Source: Phycisphaerales bacterium (GTDB taxonomy: Bacteria > Planctomycetota > Phycisphaerae > Phycisphaerales > UBA1924). Taken from it: a DNA stretch of 63,916 nt. A program made the translations under genes and the position numbers. The stretch covers positions 1 through 63,916 of the forward strand of contig JAJDDE010000165.1 in NCBI GenBank assembly GCA_029260475.1, in the 5' to 3' direction. Within the stretch, counting starts at the first letter, position 1. Every line of letters starts with the position of its first letter. The notes under the pieces were generated by a model. It did no database searches. It was not told the DNA's origin and saw only the letters and a program-made list of their open reading frames with translations. Positions 8,617 to 17,450 of this stretch are shown here, in pieces.

Positions 8617-9357
8617 ATGCCCAGAGACGCCCTTCGCTCCGACACGCCTGTTCTCGTTGCGCCCTCGATCCTCAGCGCGGACTTCGCCCGGCTGGGTGAG
8701 GATTGCCGGCAGGTGCTCGACAGCGGCGCGGACCTGCTGCACGTGGACGTGATGGATGGGCACTTCGTGCCCAATCTCACACTGGGGCCGGCGCTGGTCT
8801 CCTGCCTCCGGGCGGCCCTGCCCGAGGCGTGCCTGGATGTACACGTGATGGTCACCGACCCGGAGCAGTACGTCACGCCCTTCGCGAAGGCGGGAGCGGA
8901 CATGCTGACGTTCCACATCGAGCCCGCGAGCGACCTCCACGCGGGCGCGGGGATGGCGCCGCTGAGCGAGGGGTACGACGCGATCGAACTCGCCAAGCGC
9001 GTCCGAGAAGCGGGGATGGGGGCGGGGCTCGCGATCAACCCGGGGACGCCGCTGGAGGACGCGATGCGCGTGATCGATGCGGGGGTGCTGGACATGGTGC
9101 TTGTGATGAGCGTGAACCCCGGGTTCGGCGGACAGGCGTTCATCGAATCGAGCCTGGAAGCGACCCGCGCTGTCCGCGAGCGTGTGGGCCCTTATGCCCG
9201 GAGCGGGGTCCGCGTGGAGATGGATGGCGGGATCAACCCGGAGACCGCTCGGGCGTGCCGGGACGCTGGCTGCGACGTGCTGGTGGCGGGCAGCGCGGTC
9301 TTCGGCGTCGCACCCGAGGGGCGTGCGAGCGTCATACGGGCTCTGCGGGGCGCGTAA
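8617..9357 (+). CDS. rpe: Ribulose-phosphate 3-epimerase
   Basis: 246 residues, a TIM barrel that interconverts ribulose 5-phosphate and xylulose 5-phosphate in the pentose phosphate pathway. The family landmarks are all present: APSILSADF near the N-terminus, LLHVDVMDGHFVPN with metal-site His and Asp (42-53), DVHVMVTDPE, SVNPGFGGQAFI (phosphate-binding) and EMDGGINPET with the second catalytic Asp. It has an N-terminal extension of about 10 residues relative to most Rpe proteins. It follows a strong terminator, so it should have its own promoter in 8556-8616. Confidence 0.96.
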   Translation: MPRDALRSDTPVLVAPSILSADFARLGEDCRQVLDSGADLLHVDVMDGHFVPNLTLGPALVSCLRAALPEACLDVHVMVTDPEQYVTPFAKAGADMLTFHIEPASDLHAGAGMAPLSEGYDAIELAKRVREAGMGAGLAINPGTPLEDAMRVIDAGVLDMVLVMSVNPGFGGQAFIESSLEATRAVRERVGPYARSGVRVEMDGGINPETARACRDAGCDVLVAGSAVFGVAPEGRASVIRALRGA

Positions 9358-9521
9358 TCGGGCGATCGACCCCGCCCGAGGGCCCTGAGAGTGGCCCGGA
9401 GGGGTGTGCGTTGGTATCGTCGCCCCGTTCGATCTCCCGAACGGCACCCGCCCTGTACACACGCCCATTCCGATGGAGTGGGCCGAAGCGGACCCCGCGA
9501 GGGTGAGGTACTGAGGAACAG

Positions 9522-10364
9522 ATGGCGACCACCGGCACGAAATCCTGGGCGGAACTGAAGCCCGCGGGGGCTTCCCGGATCCCCGAGGGCCTCTGGCTCC
9601 GCTGCCCGGGCTGCGCGTCGATGATCTACCGCAAGCAGATGGAGACGAACCAGCACGTCTGCCCCGAGTGTGCGCACCACTACCGCATCGGGGCCGACGA
9701 GCGCGTCCGCCAGCTCTGCGACGACGGCGCCTTCGAGCCCCTCTTCGACGACCTGCGCTGCGTGGACCCCCTGAAGTTCAAGGACCTCAAGACCTACAAG
9801 GACCGCCTGGCGGCGGAGCAGAAGAAGACGGGGCGTCATGAGGGCGTGATCACCGGGCGGGCCTTTATCAAGGGGCGCCAGCTCGTGCTGGGCGTCCTGG
9901 ACCTGCACTTCATGATGGGCACGCTCTCGAGCGTGGTGGGTGAGAAGCTGACGCGGGCGATCGAGCTCGCGACCGCCGAGGACCTGCCCCTGGTGATCGT
10001 CTCGGGCTCGGGCGGCGCCCGCATGCAGGAGTCGGGCCTCTCGCTGATGCAGATGGCCAAGACGTCCGCGGCCCTCGCGCGCTTCGACGACGCCAAGGGG
10101 CTGTTCATCTCGGTGCTCACCGACCCGACCACCGGCGGCGTCTCGGCGAGCTTCGCGATGCTGGGCGACGTGATCATCGCGGAGCCCAGGGCGCTGATCG
10201 GCTTCGCGGGGCCTCGCGTGATCCAGCAGACGATCCGGCAGGAGCTCCCGCCGGGCTTCCAGACCTCCGAGTTCCTGATGGAGTCGGGGATGCTGGACCG
10301 CGTGGTGGACCGGCGAGAGCTGCGCAACGAGATCGCGCGCCTGATCGATTACGCCGGCAAATGA
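9522..10364 (+). CDS. accD: Acetyl-CoA carboxylase carboxyltransferase subunit beta
   Basis: 280 residues. It transfers carboxyl from carboxybiotin to acetyl-CoA, together with AccA, to make malonyl-CoA for fatty acid synthesis. An N-terminal zinc ribbon (C28, C31, C47, C50) precedes the crotonase-fold carboxyltransferase domain, with [19 protein letters not shown] and [14 protein letters not shown] as oxyanion-hole and CoA-binding signatures. The stop overlaps the start of lnt (ATGA), so the two are translationally coupled; this joins fatty acid and lipoprotein acylation genes. accA is not in the window. Confidence 0.97.
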   Translation: MATTGTKSWAELKPAGASRIPEGLWLRCPGCASMIYRKQMETNQHVCPECAHHYRIGADERVRQLCDDGAFEPLFDDLRCVDPLKFKDLKTYKDRLAAEQKKTGRHEGVITGRAFIKGRQLVLGVLDLHFMMGTLSSVVGEKLTRAIELATAEDLPLVIVSGSGGARMQESGLSLMQMAKTSAALARFDDAKGLFISVLTDPTTGGVSASFAMLGDVIIAEPRALIGFAGPRVIQQTIRQELPPGFQTSEFLMESGMLDRVVDRRELRNEIARLIDYAGK

Positions 10365-12070
10365 AGCGTGTGCTCACGGGTGTGCTGACGCCCATGGACC
10401 CCGGCTCGCGCCCGTTCGTGGGCGCACTGGTGCTGTCGCTGGCGCACGCCCTGTGCTTTCTGCTGGCCTTCCCGCCCTTCGACGCGTGGTTCCTCGCGCT
10501 GGTCGCGCCGCTGCCCCTGATGGTCGTCATCGCGCGCACGCCGGGGCCTTGGCGCTCCTCGCTGGGCGCTCTGGTCGGGACCGTGCCTATGTGGTTCTGG
10601 CACCACGCCTGGATCATGGACGTCACGCCGATCGGCTTCCCGCTGATGGTGCTGTACCTCTCGCTCTACCCCGCGGCGTTCGTCGTCATCGGTGCCCGCC
10701 TGCGCGCGCGCTGCGCGGCGCTGCCCCTGTGGGTGCTCGGGCCCGTGCTGTGGGCGGGGCTCGAGGTGCTGCGCGGCGAGCTGGTGCTCACGGGGTACCC
10801 GTGGTTCCTGATCGCGCACCCGCTGATCGTGTGGCTGCCCTTCGCCTGGGCCTCGGCGGTGGTGGGCGTGTACGCGCTGTCGGCGGTGACGGTGCTCCCG
10901 AGCGCGCTGGTGTGCTCGTACCTCGTGGGGGGCTGGAACGGCTCACGCATCGGCGTGGTCGTCACGATGTTCCTCGCGGTGCTGCTGTCGGTCGCGGAGG
11001 CGCCGCCCGAATCGGATCGGAGCGTGCGGGTGATCGTGGTGCAGACGGCGGTGCCCTCCAGCAACAAGGTGGCGTGGAGCCCCGAGCAGCGCGATGAGGA
11101 CTTCGTGCGCACGATGCGGCTCACGATCGACGCGGTGGACCGGTGGCCCGACGCCGAACTGATCGTGTGGCCCGAGACGATGTTCCCGGGCTTCACGCTC
11201 TCGCCCGAGGCGCTGGTGCTGATCCGGGAGCGGTTCAGGACGCCCTACGCCGACGCGGTGCAGGACTTCAGCGCCGGCGCGTTCGCGGGCGTGCCCTGGC
11301 TGATGGGCGCGATGGGCGTGGACGGGTACGCGATCACCGACGTGCCCGGGCAGGAGCAGCCCGAGGAGAACTGGGACGACCGGTACAACAGCGTCTTCCT
11401 CATCGAGGGCGGCTCGATCACGCAGCGGTACGACAAGCGCCGCCTCGCGCCCTTCGGCGAGGTGCTGCCCTACGTCCATCGGTGGCCCTGGTTGGAGCGG
11501 CAGGTGCTGGCGCTGGGCGCACGGGGCATGTCCTTCGACCTCTCTGCGGGCAGCGATGCGCACGTCTTCGAGACCGACGACTCGACGCTGCTGATCGGCA
11601 CGCCGATCTGCTTCGAGGCGGCGGCGTCGGACGTGTGCCGGGACCTGGTGTACAACAGCGACGGCACCCGGCGGGCGGAACTGCTCGTCAACGCGACCAA
11701 CGACGGCTGGTTCGCCGACCACCGGAGCGGGCGACAGAACCACCTGTTGGTTGCTCGCTGGAGGGCGGCGGAGAACCGGACGCCAGTGGTGCGGGCCGCT
11801 AACACCGGCGTGAGCGTGGGGATCGACCGGAGCGGGCAGATCGTGCCCGGGACGTTCGTGGACGAAGCGGGGTCGATCATCGCGTCGCAGGGCCCGGTGA
11901 ACGCGTGGGGCGCGATGGCGGTGGACGTGCGCCCGGGCGTGGGTCGTTCGGGGCCTTGGCTCGGGGGCTGGCTGGTGTGGCTGCTGGGCCTGGCGTCGGT
12001 GATTGGCGGGATCGGGGCGATCGTGCCGAGAGCCAAGTCGTCGCGACCTCGGGGCACCGACGAGTCGTAG
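10361..12070 (+). CDS. lnt: Apolipoprotein N-acyltransferase
   Basis: 569 residues. It N-acylates the lipid-modified N-terminal Cys of lipoproteins in the inner membrane. The first ~215 residues hold about six membrane helices. A nitrilase-fold domain follows with the Glu-Lys-Cys triad: E272 (VWPETMFPG), K359 ([12 protein letters not shown]) and C417 (GTPICFEA). NATNDGWF and the Arg after it are also conserved. A final membrane helix (about 530-555) closes the protein. It is somewhat longer than the E. coli enzyme (512). Several lipoproteins in this window would be its substrates. The start overlaps accD by 4 nt. Confidence 0.95.
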   Translation: MKRVLTGVLTPMDPGSRPFVGALVLSLAHALCFLLAFPPFDAWFLALVAPLPLMVVIARTPGPWRSSLGALVGTVPMWFWHHAWIMDVTPIGFPLMVLYLSLYPAAFVVIGARLRARCAALPLWVLGPVLWAGLEVLRGELVLTGYPWFLIAHPLIVWLPFAWASAVVGVYALSAVTVLPSALVCSYLVGGWNGSRIGVVVTMFLAVLLSVAEAPPESDRSVRVIVVQTAVPSSNKVAWSPEQRDEDFVRTMRLTIDAVDRWPDAELIVWPETMFPGFTLSPEALVLIRERFRTPYADAVQDFSAGAFAGVPWLMGAMGVDGYAITDVPGQEQPEENWDDRYNSVFLIEGGSITQRYDKRRLAPFGEVLPYVHRWPWLERQVLALGARGMSFDLSAGSDAHVFETDDSTLLIGTPICFEAAASDVCRDLVYNSDGTRRAELLVNATNDGWFADHRSGRQNHLLVARWRAAENRTPVVRAANTGVSVGIDRSGQIVPGTFVDEAGSIIASQGPVNAWGAMAVDVRPGVGRSGPWLGGWLVWLLGLASVIGGIGAIVPRAKSSRPRGTDES

Positions 12071-12125
12071 GACCGTCCTGACCCATCCTCACGCCATCGG
12101 GGCGACATCGCCCCGGAGAACCCCA

Positions 12126-13193
12126 ATGCAGACCAAGCTCGTCCTCGCGCTCCTCGCCCCCCCGCTGCTGGCGTCGCTCGCCGCCTGTTCCTCGTCGGGG
12201 ACCGGTTCGCGCAACGCGCCCCGCACGGAGACCACCGCCCATTCGGACATGTCGCCCCTGCACCGCTCGGCGCTGCGTGAGCGGGCGATCGCGGAGCTGG
12301 AGTCGCAGGCCTTCGCGGAGTGGGCACTGCTGCGCGCGAACGCGATGGAGGGGCTCTCGGGCGCGCCATCGCGGGCGCAGGGCGTGGTGCGGGCGGGGCT
12401 CGCGGACGACAACCAGGGCGTGCGCGCGATCGCGGCGATGCTGGCGGGCGAGATGCGTCTCACAGAGCTCGTGCCCTCGCTCCGGGCGATGACAGAGGAC
12501 CCGAGCCCGCTGGTGCGGACCGGCGCGATCGCGGCCCTCGCGATGATGGGGCAGGAGGTGGACCAGTCTCCGTTGGCGCAGATGCTGCAGCACGACCGGG
12601 AGGACGTGCGTCGTCAGGCGGCCTTCGCGTTGGGTGAGATCGGCAACTCGAGCGCCATCCCCCTGCTGCGCTCCGCGGTGCGGGGCACTCCCATGGGATC
12701 GAGGGGCGCGATCTTCCGGATGCAGGCGGCAGAGGCGATGGTGAAACTGGGCGACAAGGACGCGATCAATGCGCTCCGCGCGGGGCTGTATCCCTCCGAG
12801 ACCGAGGAGATCGAGGCGGCGGTCCTCGCGGCCCAGATCCTGGGCGAGGTCGGCGACGTGGGCTCTGCGAAGCAGCTCGTCGAGATCATCGAATTCACAC
12901 GGAACGGGCGGACGGGTTCGGCGAATTCCAGCGCGGACTACCTCTACCCCCCCGAGCTGCGCCTGGCGGCGGCGACCGCGATGGTGAAGCTGGGCTTCGA
13001 GCCCCGGGGCTACATCGGGACCGCGTTCCAGGAGAGCCCGGTGCCCACGGTCCGGGCCCAGGTGGCGTTCCTGTACGGCGAGATCGGCTCGGGCGAGTTT
13101 CTGCAGCGGCTGGAGCTGCTGATGTCCGACAACGACCCCCTTGTACGGATCTCGGCGTCGTCGGCGGTCGTGGATGCTCTGGCGGTCCGGTGA
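12126..13193 (+). CDS. HEAT-repeat lipoprotein
   Basis: 355 residues from ATG 12126 (GGAG 7 nt upstream). The signal peptide ends in a lipobox, LAAC at the Cys of LAACSSSG, so it is membrane-anchored by lipid. The rest is a series of HEAT/PBS-type helical repeats (for example AIAALAMMG, AFALGEIGNSSAIPLL, AAEAMVKLGDKDAI, AAQILGEVGDVGSA). This fold is normally used for protein-protein contact. No catalytic motif is seen. It starts 55 nt after lnt and may share its transcript. A specific role cannot be assigned. Confidence 0.85.
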   Translation: MQTKLVLALLAPPLLASLAACSSSGTGSRNAPRTETTAHSDMSPLHRSALRERAIAELESQAFAEWALLRANAMEGLSGAPSRAQGVVRAGLADDNQGVRAIAAMLAGEMRLTELVPSLRAMTEDPSPLVRTGAIAALAMMGQEVDQSPLAQMLQHDREDVRRQAAFALGEIGNSSAIPLLRSAVRGTPMGSRGAIFRMQAAEAMVKLGDKDAINALRAGLYPSETEEIEAAVLAAQILGEVGDVGSAKQLVEIIEFTRNGRTGSANSSADYLYPPELRLAAATAMVKLGFEPRGYIGTAFQESPVPTVRAQVAFLYGEIGSGEFLQRLELLMSDNDPLVRISASSAVVDALAVR

Positions 13194-13210
13194 ATTTCGG
13201 GGGGTGAGGA

Positions 13211-13249
13211 CCCGATTGCGCAGAGTTGCTCTGTCGCAAGAGAATCGGG
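13211..13249 (+). terminator. Long hairpin after the HEAT lipoprotein gene
   Basis: Nested inverted repeats CCCGAT / ATCGGG, TTGCG / CGCAA and CAGAG / CTCTG around a TTG loop form a strong stem 18 nt after the stop codon. There is no U-tract, so it may be a terminator of another kind or an mRNA 3'-end stabiliser. Confidence 0.45.
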
Positions 13250-13451
13250 CAACCGGGGGGCGGGTGAGGCTCGAATAGGGCGGGCGCGAAGGGGCTCTGG
13301 TGCCCCTTGCAGGATCTGCTTACGCTTGGCGGGGGTCGGGCCTCCCCAAGTGGCGTTCGATCCGCTACGCTGTGACGCTCGTCTTTGAACGGTCCACCAG
13401 TGCGGTCGGGATGCCCCGCCGCGCGTCAGAACACACCCCAGGAGCGGTCCT

Positions 13452-14270
13452 GTGCACATCATCACCAAGTTTCTTGTGATCCTCGCGTCCGTCCTCGCGG
13501 TCCTGCTCGCAGGCCTCACGGTCGCGTACACCGCGAACGCGGACCGCATCGTGGATGAACTCCAGCAGGCGCGCAACACCGCGACCGCGGAGAAGACGCG
13601 AGCGGACTCTGTCGAACGTCGCGTCGCGGCGAACACGGACAGCCTCATGCAGGAAAAGCAGGCGTTCGAGACCGCTGCCCAGCGGGCCGAGAACAACCTG
13701 AAGAGCCTTCAGACGGAGCTCAACGAGGCGCGCACCGAGACGCAGCGACTCGCGCTCTCCGAGCAGCGGTACCAGAACCAGATCGACCAGTTCATCGCCC
13801 TGTCCGATCAGGACAAGGCGCTGCGCGAGGCGCAGCAGCAGGAGCTCCGCAGCATCCGCGATCAGGTGAACGCGCAGGCCCGCCAGATCATCGAGCTCGT
13901 GGATCGCAACTCCGATCTGGTGAGCGAGCTCGAGAGCTCTAAGAACCTCGCACGCGCCCTGGAGGAGCAGCTCATCGTCGCCCGTCGTGGCGGCTCGACC
14001 GGCTCGGCCGCCAGCGCCTCGCTGCCCGACAGCTTCCGGGCCCGCGTCACCAGTGTGATCGAGGACGCCGACGGCTCCGTGCTCGTCGAGATCAACGCGG
14101 GCAGCTCCGATCGTTTGGCCGAGGGCATGGAGCTCATCGCTGTCCGCGACGGCCGGTTCCTCGCGAAGATCAGCCTGATGCGTGTGGACCTCAACGAGGC
14201 CGTCGGTCGCGTGGTGCTCACCGGCGCTGGCGACATCCAGACGGACGACCAGGTCCAGCCCCCCGCCTGA
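13452..14270 (+). CDS. Membrane-anchored coiled-coil protein of unknown function
   Basis: 272 residues from GTG 13452, with AGGAG 7 nt upstream. One N-terminal membrane helix (FLVILASVLAVLLAGLTVAY) is followed by a long charged helical stretch with heptad character (about 28-180, rich in Gln, Glu, Ala, Arg). The last ~75 residues form a predicted small beta domain (ARVTSVIEDADGSVLVEINA ... EGMELIAVRDGRFL) of the kind seen in MreC-like proteins. The same order of parts (membrane helix, coiled coil, beta domain) occurs in MreC, and mreBCD lies 0.5 kb downstream. That suggests, but does not show, an envelope or cell-shape role. No enzymatic motif is visible. Confidence 0.75.
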   Translation: MHIITKFLVILASVLAVLLAGLTVAYTANADRIVDELQQARNTATAEKTRADSVERRVAANTDSLMQEKQAFETAAQRAENNLKSLQTELNEARTETQRLALSEQRYQNQIDQFIALSDQDKALREAQQQELRSIRDQVNAQARQIIELVDRNSDLVSELESSKNLARALEEQLIVARRGGSTGSAASASLPDSFRARVTSVIEDADGSVLVEINAGSSDRLAEGMELIAVRDGRFLAKISLMRVDLNEAVGRVVLTGAGDIQTDDQVQPPA

Positions 14271-14289
14271 TCGGACGCCTGACCCGTCT

Positions 14290-14340
14290 TCCCCGCCCTT
14301 CTCCCCCGCTCTTCTCCCTCGCTCTTCTCCCCCCCCCCCC
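14290..14340 (+). repeat. Low-complexity CT-rich tandem tract ending in C12
   Basis: The run repeats a unit like CGCTCTTCTCCC about two and a half times and ends in 12 consecutive C residues (14329-14340), 34 nt before the ATG of the next small gene. Such a tract can slip during replication, or it could be a sequencing length error. Confidence 0.8.
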
Positions 14341-14374
14341 GCGACTTCACCCGCTTGATCACAGGAGACCGACC

Positions 14375-14587
14375 ATGTCTCAACTCGGAATGCAGATGCC
14401 CGGTCGCCGCCGCACCCGCGCCGCGACCCCCAACGTCTACACCGGCATGCTGCTGGCGGCCTGCGCCGCGCTGCTCGGCGCGATCGTGATCGTGGGCTCG
14501 GCGGGCATGAAGGTCGGGCCCGGCTCCGACGTGATGGCGGCGGTCAAGATCCACCCGGCCTCCGGGAATGTTGACCTGGGCAACTGA
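14375..14587 (+). CDS. Small single-pass membrane protein
   Basis: 70 residues. AGGAGA lies 7 nt before the ATG. An Arg-rich N-terminus (GRRRTRAATP) precedes one membrane helix (about 23-44, GMLLAACAALLGAIVIVGS). A short Gly/Pro-rich tail ends in DLGN; the positive-inside rule puts this tail outside the cytoplasm. It lies between the coiled-coil protein and mreB on the same strand. I do not recognise a family. The good ribosome site and codon use like its neighbours support a real gene. Confidence 0.7.
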   Translation: MSQLGMQMPGRRRTRAATPNVYTGMLLAACAALLGAIVIVGSAGMKVGPGSDVMAAVKIHPASGNVDLGN

Positions 14588-14814
14588 CCGCCCGGCTCGC
14601 GTCCAAGACCGATTCGGATATCCACGCCCGCGTCCCCGAGATGCGGGCGTCTTTGTGCGCAGAGGATGCGTACAATGGGAAACTTGGGGCAAGGGTCACC
14701 AACATCCGATAGCCTGTGTGGATGTGTCGGGGCGACCGACGCGGCTGTGTGCCGCGCGGGTTCCGATGTTCACCACGCCACCGAGCACGGAGGCACGTGC
14801 GTGGAGCGACGTCT

Positions 14815-15864
14815 TTGAGACTCGATAGCCTTCTCAACTGGTTCAGCGTCGATATGGGCATCGACCTCGGGACGTGCAACACGCTGGTGTGTGTGCGTGG
14901 CGAGGGGATCGTGCTCAACGAGCCCTCTGTGGTCGCGGTGAAGAAGGGCACGAACCGTGTCCTGAACAACGGCCAGGCGGTGGGCTGGCGCGCCAAGGAG
15001 ATGCTGGGCAAGACGCCCGGCTCGATCACCGCGATCCGCCCCCTCAAGGACGGCGTGATCAGCGACTTCGAGATCACCGAGGCGATGCTCAGCTACTTCA
15101 TCAAGAAGGTGGGCGGTCGGTCGTGGCTGGTGCAGCCGCGGGTGGTCATCGCGGTGCCCTCTGGCATCACGGCGGTTGAGAAAGAAGCGGTCAAGCAGTC
15201 CGCGGAGCGCGCTGGCGCGCGGAGCGTGTACCTCGTCGAGGAACCGGTCGCCGCGGCGATTGGTGCGGGGCTGCCCTTCGCGGAGCCGACCGCGAGCATG
15301 ATCGTTGACATCGGCGGCGGCACGACGGAGGTCGCGATCATGTCCCTGGCGGACATCGCGAACTGTGAATCGGTGCGCGTCGCGGGCGACGACATGGACG
15401 AGGCCATCATGGCCCACATGAAGAAGCACTACAACCTGATGATCGGCGAGCAGACCTCCGAGCGGATCAAGATCGAGATCGGCTCCGCGGCTCCCGTCGG
15501 GGAAGAGACATCGATGGAGGCACGCGGGCGCGACATGGTCAGCGGGCTGCCGCGCAAGACGGTGGTCACGAGCGAAGAGATCCGCGAGGCGTTGCAGGAA
15601 CCGGTGAACGCGATCATCGAGACCGTGACACGGACGCTCGAGCAGGCAGAGCCCGAGCTCTCAGCGGACCTCGTCGAGAACGGCATCACTATGGCGGGCG
15701 GCGGCGCGCTGCTCCGGGGTCTGGACATCGTGCTGCAGAACGCGACTGGCATGGAGGTCCGCGTCGCGGACGATCCGTTGACGTGCGTCGCCGCGGGTAC
15801 CGCGATCTTCCTGGACAATCTCGAGGTGTGGAAGGACACCCTCGAGAGCAGCGGCGACGACTGA
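14815..15864 (+). CDS. mreB: Rod shape-determining actin homologue MreB
   Basis: 349 residues from TTG 14815. This start is chosen because GGAG lies 8 nt upstream and the length then matches MreB (about 347 in E. coli). Actin-fold motifs: phosphate 1 GIDLGTCNTLV, KDGVISDFEIT, VPSGITAVEKEA, EEPVAAAIGAGLP, phosphate 2 VDIGGGTTEVA and the adenosine motif MAGGGALLRGLD. It polymerises under the membrane and guides cell-wall elongation with MreC and MreD, which follow directly. The Cys in LGTCNTL replaces the usual Ala; this is tolerated in the family. An in-frame GTG/ATG further upstream would add residues with no homology to MreB. Confidence 0.96.
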   Translation: MRLDSLLNWFSVDMGIDLGTCNTLVCVRGEGIVLNEPSVVAVKKGTNRVLNNGQAVGWRAKEMLGKTPGSITAIRPLKDGVISDFEITEAMLSYFIKKVGGRSWLVQPRVVIAVPSGITAVEKEAVKQSAERAGARSVYLVEEPVAAAIGAGLPFAEPTASMIVDIGGGTTEVAIMSLADIANCESVRVAGDDMDEAIMAHMKKHYNLMIGEQTSERIKIEIGSAAPVGEETSMEARGRDMVSGLPRKTVVTSEEIREALQEPVNAIIETVTRTLEQAEPELSADLVENGITMAGGGALLRGLDIVLQNATGMEVRVADDPLTCVAAGTAIFLDNLEVWKDTLESSGDD

Positions 15865-15900
15865 GCCCGAACCATTCATCGCATAGGAGACCCGCGGCCC

Positions 15901-16788
15901 GTGAGCCGGAACAGTCCCAACCCGCGGGCGGCGCTTGGGATCACCGTGCTGGTGCTCCTGGGCCTATCGCTCGCGCCCGCGGTCCTCACGCGGTGGATGA
16001 GTGTGGGGCACAGCCCGGTGGTGGCGGTCTTCGCGCCGCTCTCGAACCTGCTGGACCGGATGGCCTCGGGTCTCCGCCCGCCGCGCCCGATCGCGGGTGA
16101 CGACGACGCGACACGCGAGCAGCTCGAGGCGTCGATCCGCGATCTGGAAGCGCGTTTGCTGACCCTCCGCGCCGAGAACAGGGACCTCGCGGCCCTCGTC
16201 GAGCAGCTCGGGCGTCTGCGTGTCGCGACGGGCGTGGAGACGAAGACCATCCCCGCGACGCGCATCGCGAGCCTCGTGGATAGCGGCGCTATCGAGCTCC
16301 GGCCCGGGGCCCGCGCGGGTGTAACGGTGAACGCGATCGCGATCGCGCCGGGCGGGCTGCAGATCGTCGGTATCGTGACCGACGCGAGCCCGATGACCTC
16401 GATGCTGCACCTGCTGACGGACAAACGCTTCGAGCCCGGGCTCGTGGTGGGCGTGGTCGCGGGCCCCGACTTGATGATCGAATCGACGGTGCAGCTCGAC
16501 CGGCTGCCTCGGATCCAGCTGGAGCCGACGGGTCGTGGCACGCTGGTCGCCGACGCGGTGAATATCTCCATCGCCGACGCGCTCTCGGAGGGGGACACGG
16601 TTCGTGTGCTCGACGAGACGTGGCCCCGCTCGTCGCAGCTGCTGGTGCTCGGGCGTGTGACACGGATCGAGGCGACGGACGAGCCGCTGTTCAAGCGCGT
16701 CGTCGTGACGCCCGAGGTGGACCCGAAGCGGGTGCGGAGCGTGCTGCTGCGGATGCCCGAGGCGTCGAACGCGGAGGGCGCGGGATGA
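15901..16788 (+). CDS. mreC: Rod shape-determining protein MreC
   Basis: 295 residues from GTG 15901, with AGGAGA 10 nt upstream. An N-terminal membrane helix (GITVLVLLGLSLAPAVL) is followed by a coiled coil (about 65-105, EQLEASIRDLEARLLTLRAE) and the double beta-barrel periplasmic domain (about 115-285). VDSGAIELRPGARAGV and GTLVADAV are typical of the family. It bridges MreB/MreD to the cell-wall synthases. It starts 36 nt after mreB and its stop overlaps the mreD start. Confidence 0.92.
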   Translation: MSRNSPNPRAALGITVLVLLGLSLAPAVLTRWMSVGHSPVVAVFAPLSNLLDRMASGLRPPRPIAGDDDATREQLEASIRDLEARLLTLRAENRDLAALVEQLGRLRVATGVETKTIPATRIASLVDSGAIELRPGARAGVTVNAIAIAPGGLQIVGIVTDASPMTSMLHLLTDKRFEPGLVVGVVAGPDLMIESTVQLDRLPRIQLEPTGRGTLVADAVNISIADALSEGDTVRVLDETWPRSSQLLVLGRVTRIEATDEPLFKRVVVTPEVDPKRVRSVLLRMPEASNAEGAG

Positions 16789-17354
16789 ACTGGCTGGTCT
16801 TTGCCGTCCTGACATGGTTCGCGATGGGGCTCGATCTGGGGCTCCGCAACGTGCTCAGTTTGGGCGATTCGGCGATCGCGCCGCGGTTCACGGTCGTGCT
16901 GCTCGTCTTCATCTGCATCCACGCGCCGCCCGGCGCGATGATGCTGGCGGCGATCCTGGTCGGGCTGCTGCTCGACGCGGTCTCGACGGTGCCCGAGGCG
17001 CACACCGCGAACCCGGTGATGATCATCGGCCCCTTCTCGCTGGGCTGCATGCTTGCGGCGTACGCGATCCTCACCGTCCGCTCGGTGATGCAGCGGAAGA
17101 GCCCCTTCACGCTGGCGGTGCTCGTGCTCGTGGGCTCGCTGCTCGTGGAGGTCGTCCGCCTGACCCTGCTGACGGTGCGGAGCTTTTACGACGACTTGGC
17201 GCTGGAAGGGGCCGCCGCCTCGCTGGGGACGGGGTTTGGTGTCGCGGTCTACTCTGCGGTTCTCGCAGTCCTCCTAGCCCCACTGCTGGGGGCCGTCCGG
17301 CGCCCGATGCGGTTCCAGGGGCAGTCCTCGATCGGTTTCGTGATGCATTCGTAA
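16785..17354 (+). CDS. mreD: Rod shape-determining membrane protein MreD-like
   Basis: 189 residues. The ATG at 16785 overlaps the mreC stop (ATGA), which fixes the start. It is a hydrophobic protein with about five membrane helices (for example FAVLTWFAMGLDLGL, MMLAAILVGLLLDAVSTVPE, VYSAVLAVLLAPLLGAV). Sequence conservation in MreD is low; the call rests on topology, length (162 in E. coli) and position in the mreBCD order. mrdA and mrdB (PBP2, RodA) do not follow here. Confidence 0.85.
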   Translation: MNWLVFAVLTWFAMGLDLGLRNVLSLGDSAIAPRFTVVLLVFICIHAPPGAMMLAAILVGLLLDAVSTVPEAHTANPVMIIGPFSLGCMLAAYAILTVRSVMQRKSPFTLAVLVLVGSLLVEVVRLTLLTVRSFYDDLALEGAAASLGTGFGVAVYSAVLAVLLAPLLGAVRRPMRFQGQSSIGFVMHS

Positions 17355-17371
17355 TCGAACTCAACGGTTCT

Positions 17372-17398
17372 GGAACGCGAGTGCCGTCGATTCGTATA
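17372..17398 (+). promoter_or_regulatory. Candidate ECF-sigma-type promoter for phhA
   Basis: GGAAC (17372-17376), 16 nt, then CGTATA (17393-17398) matches the general GGAAC-N16-CGT pattern of extracytoplasmic-function sigma factors. It lies 52 nt before the phhA ATG. TATACT at 17395-17400 could instead be a sigma-70 -10 box with a poor -35. Confidence 0.35.
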
Positions 17399-17450
17399 CT
17401 CAGAGCGTCCGCACCCCGAACATTCCGAGGCAGCGAAGGAGCGATCACGC

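Noticed and set aside
14653-14676. Promoter with TACAAT ahead of mreB
   Set aside because: The TACAAT box is good but no -35 hexamer lies at a usual distance, so it is not listed as a feature.
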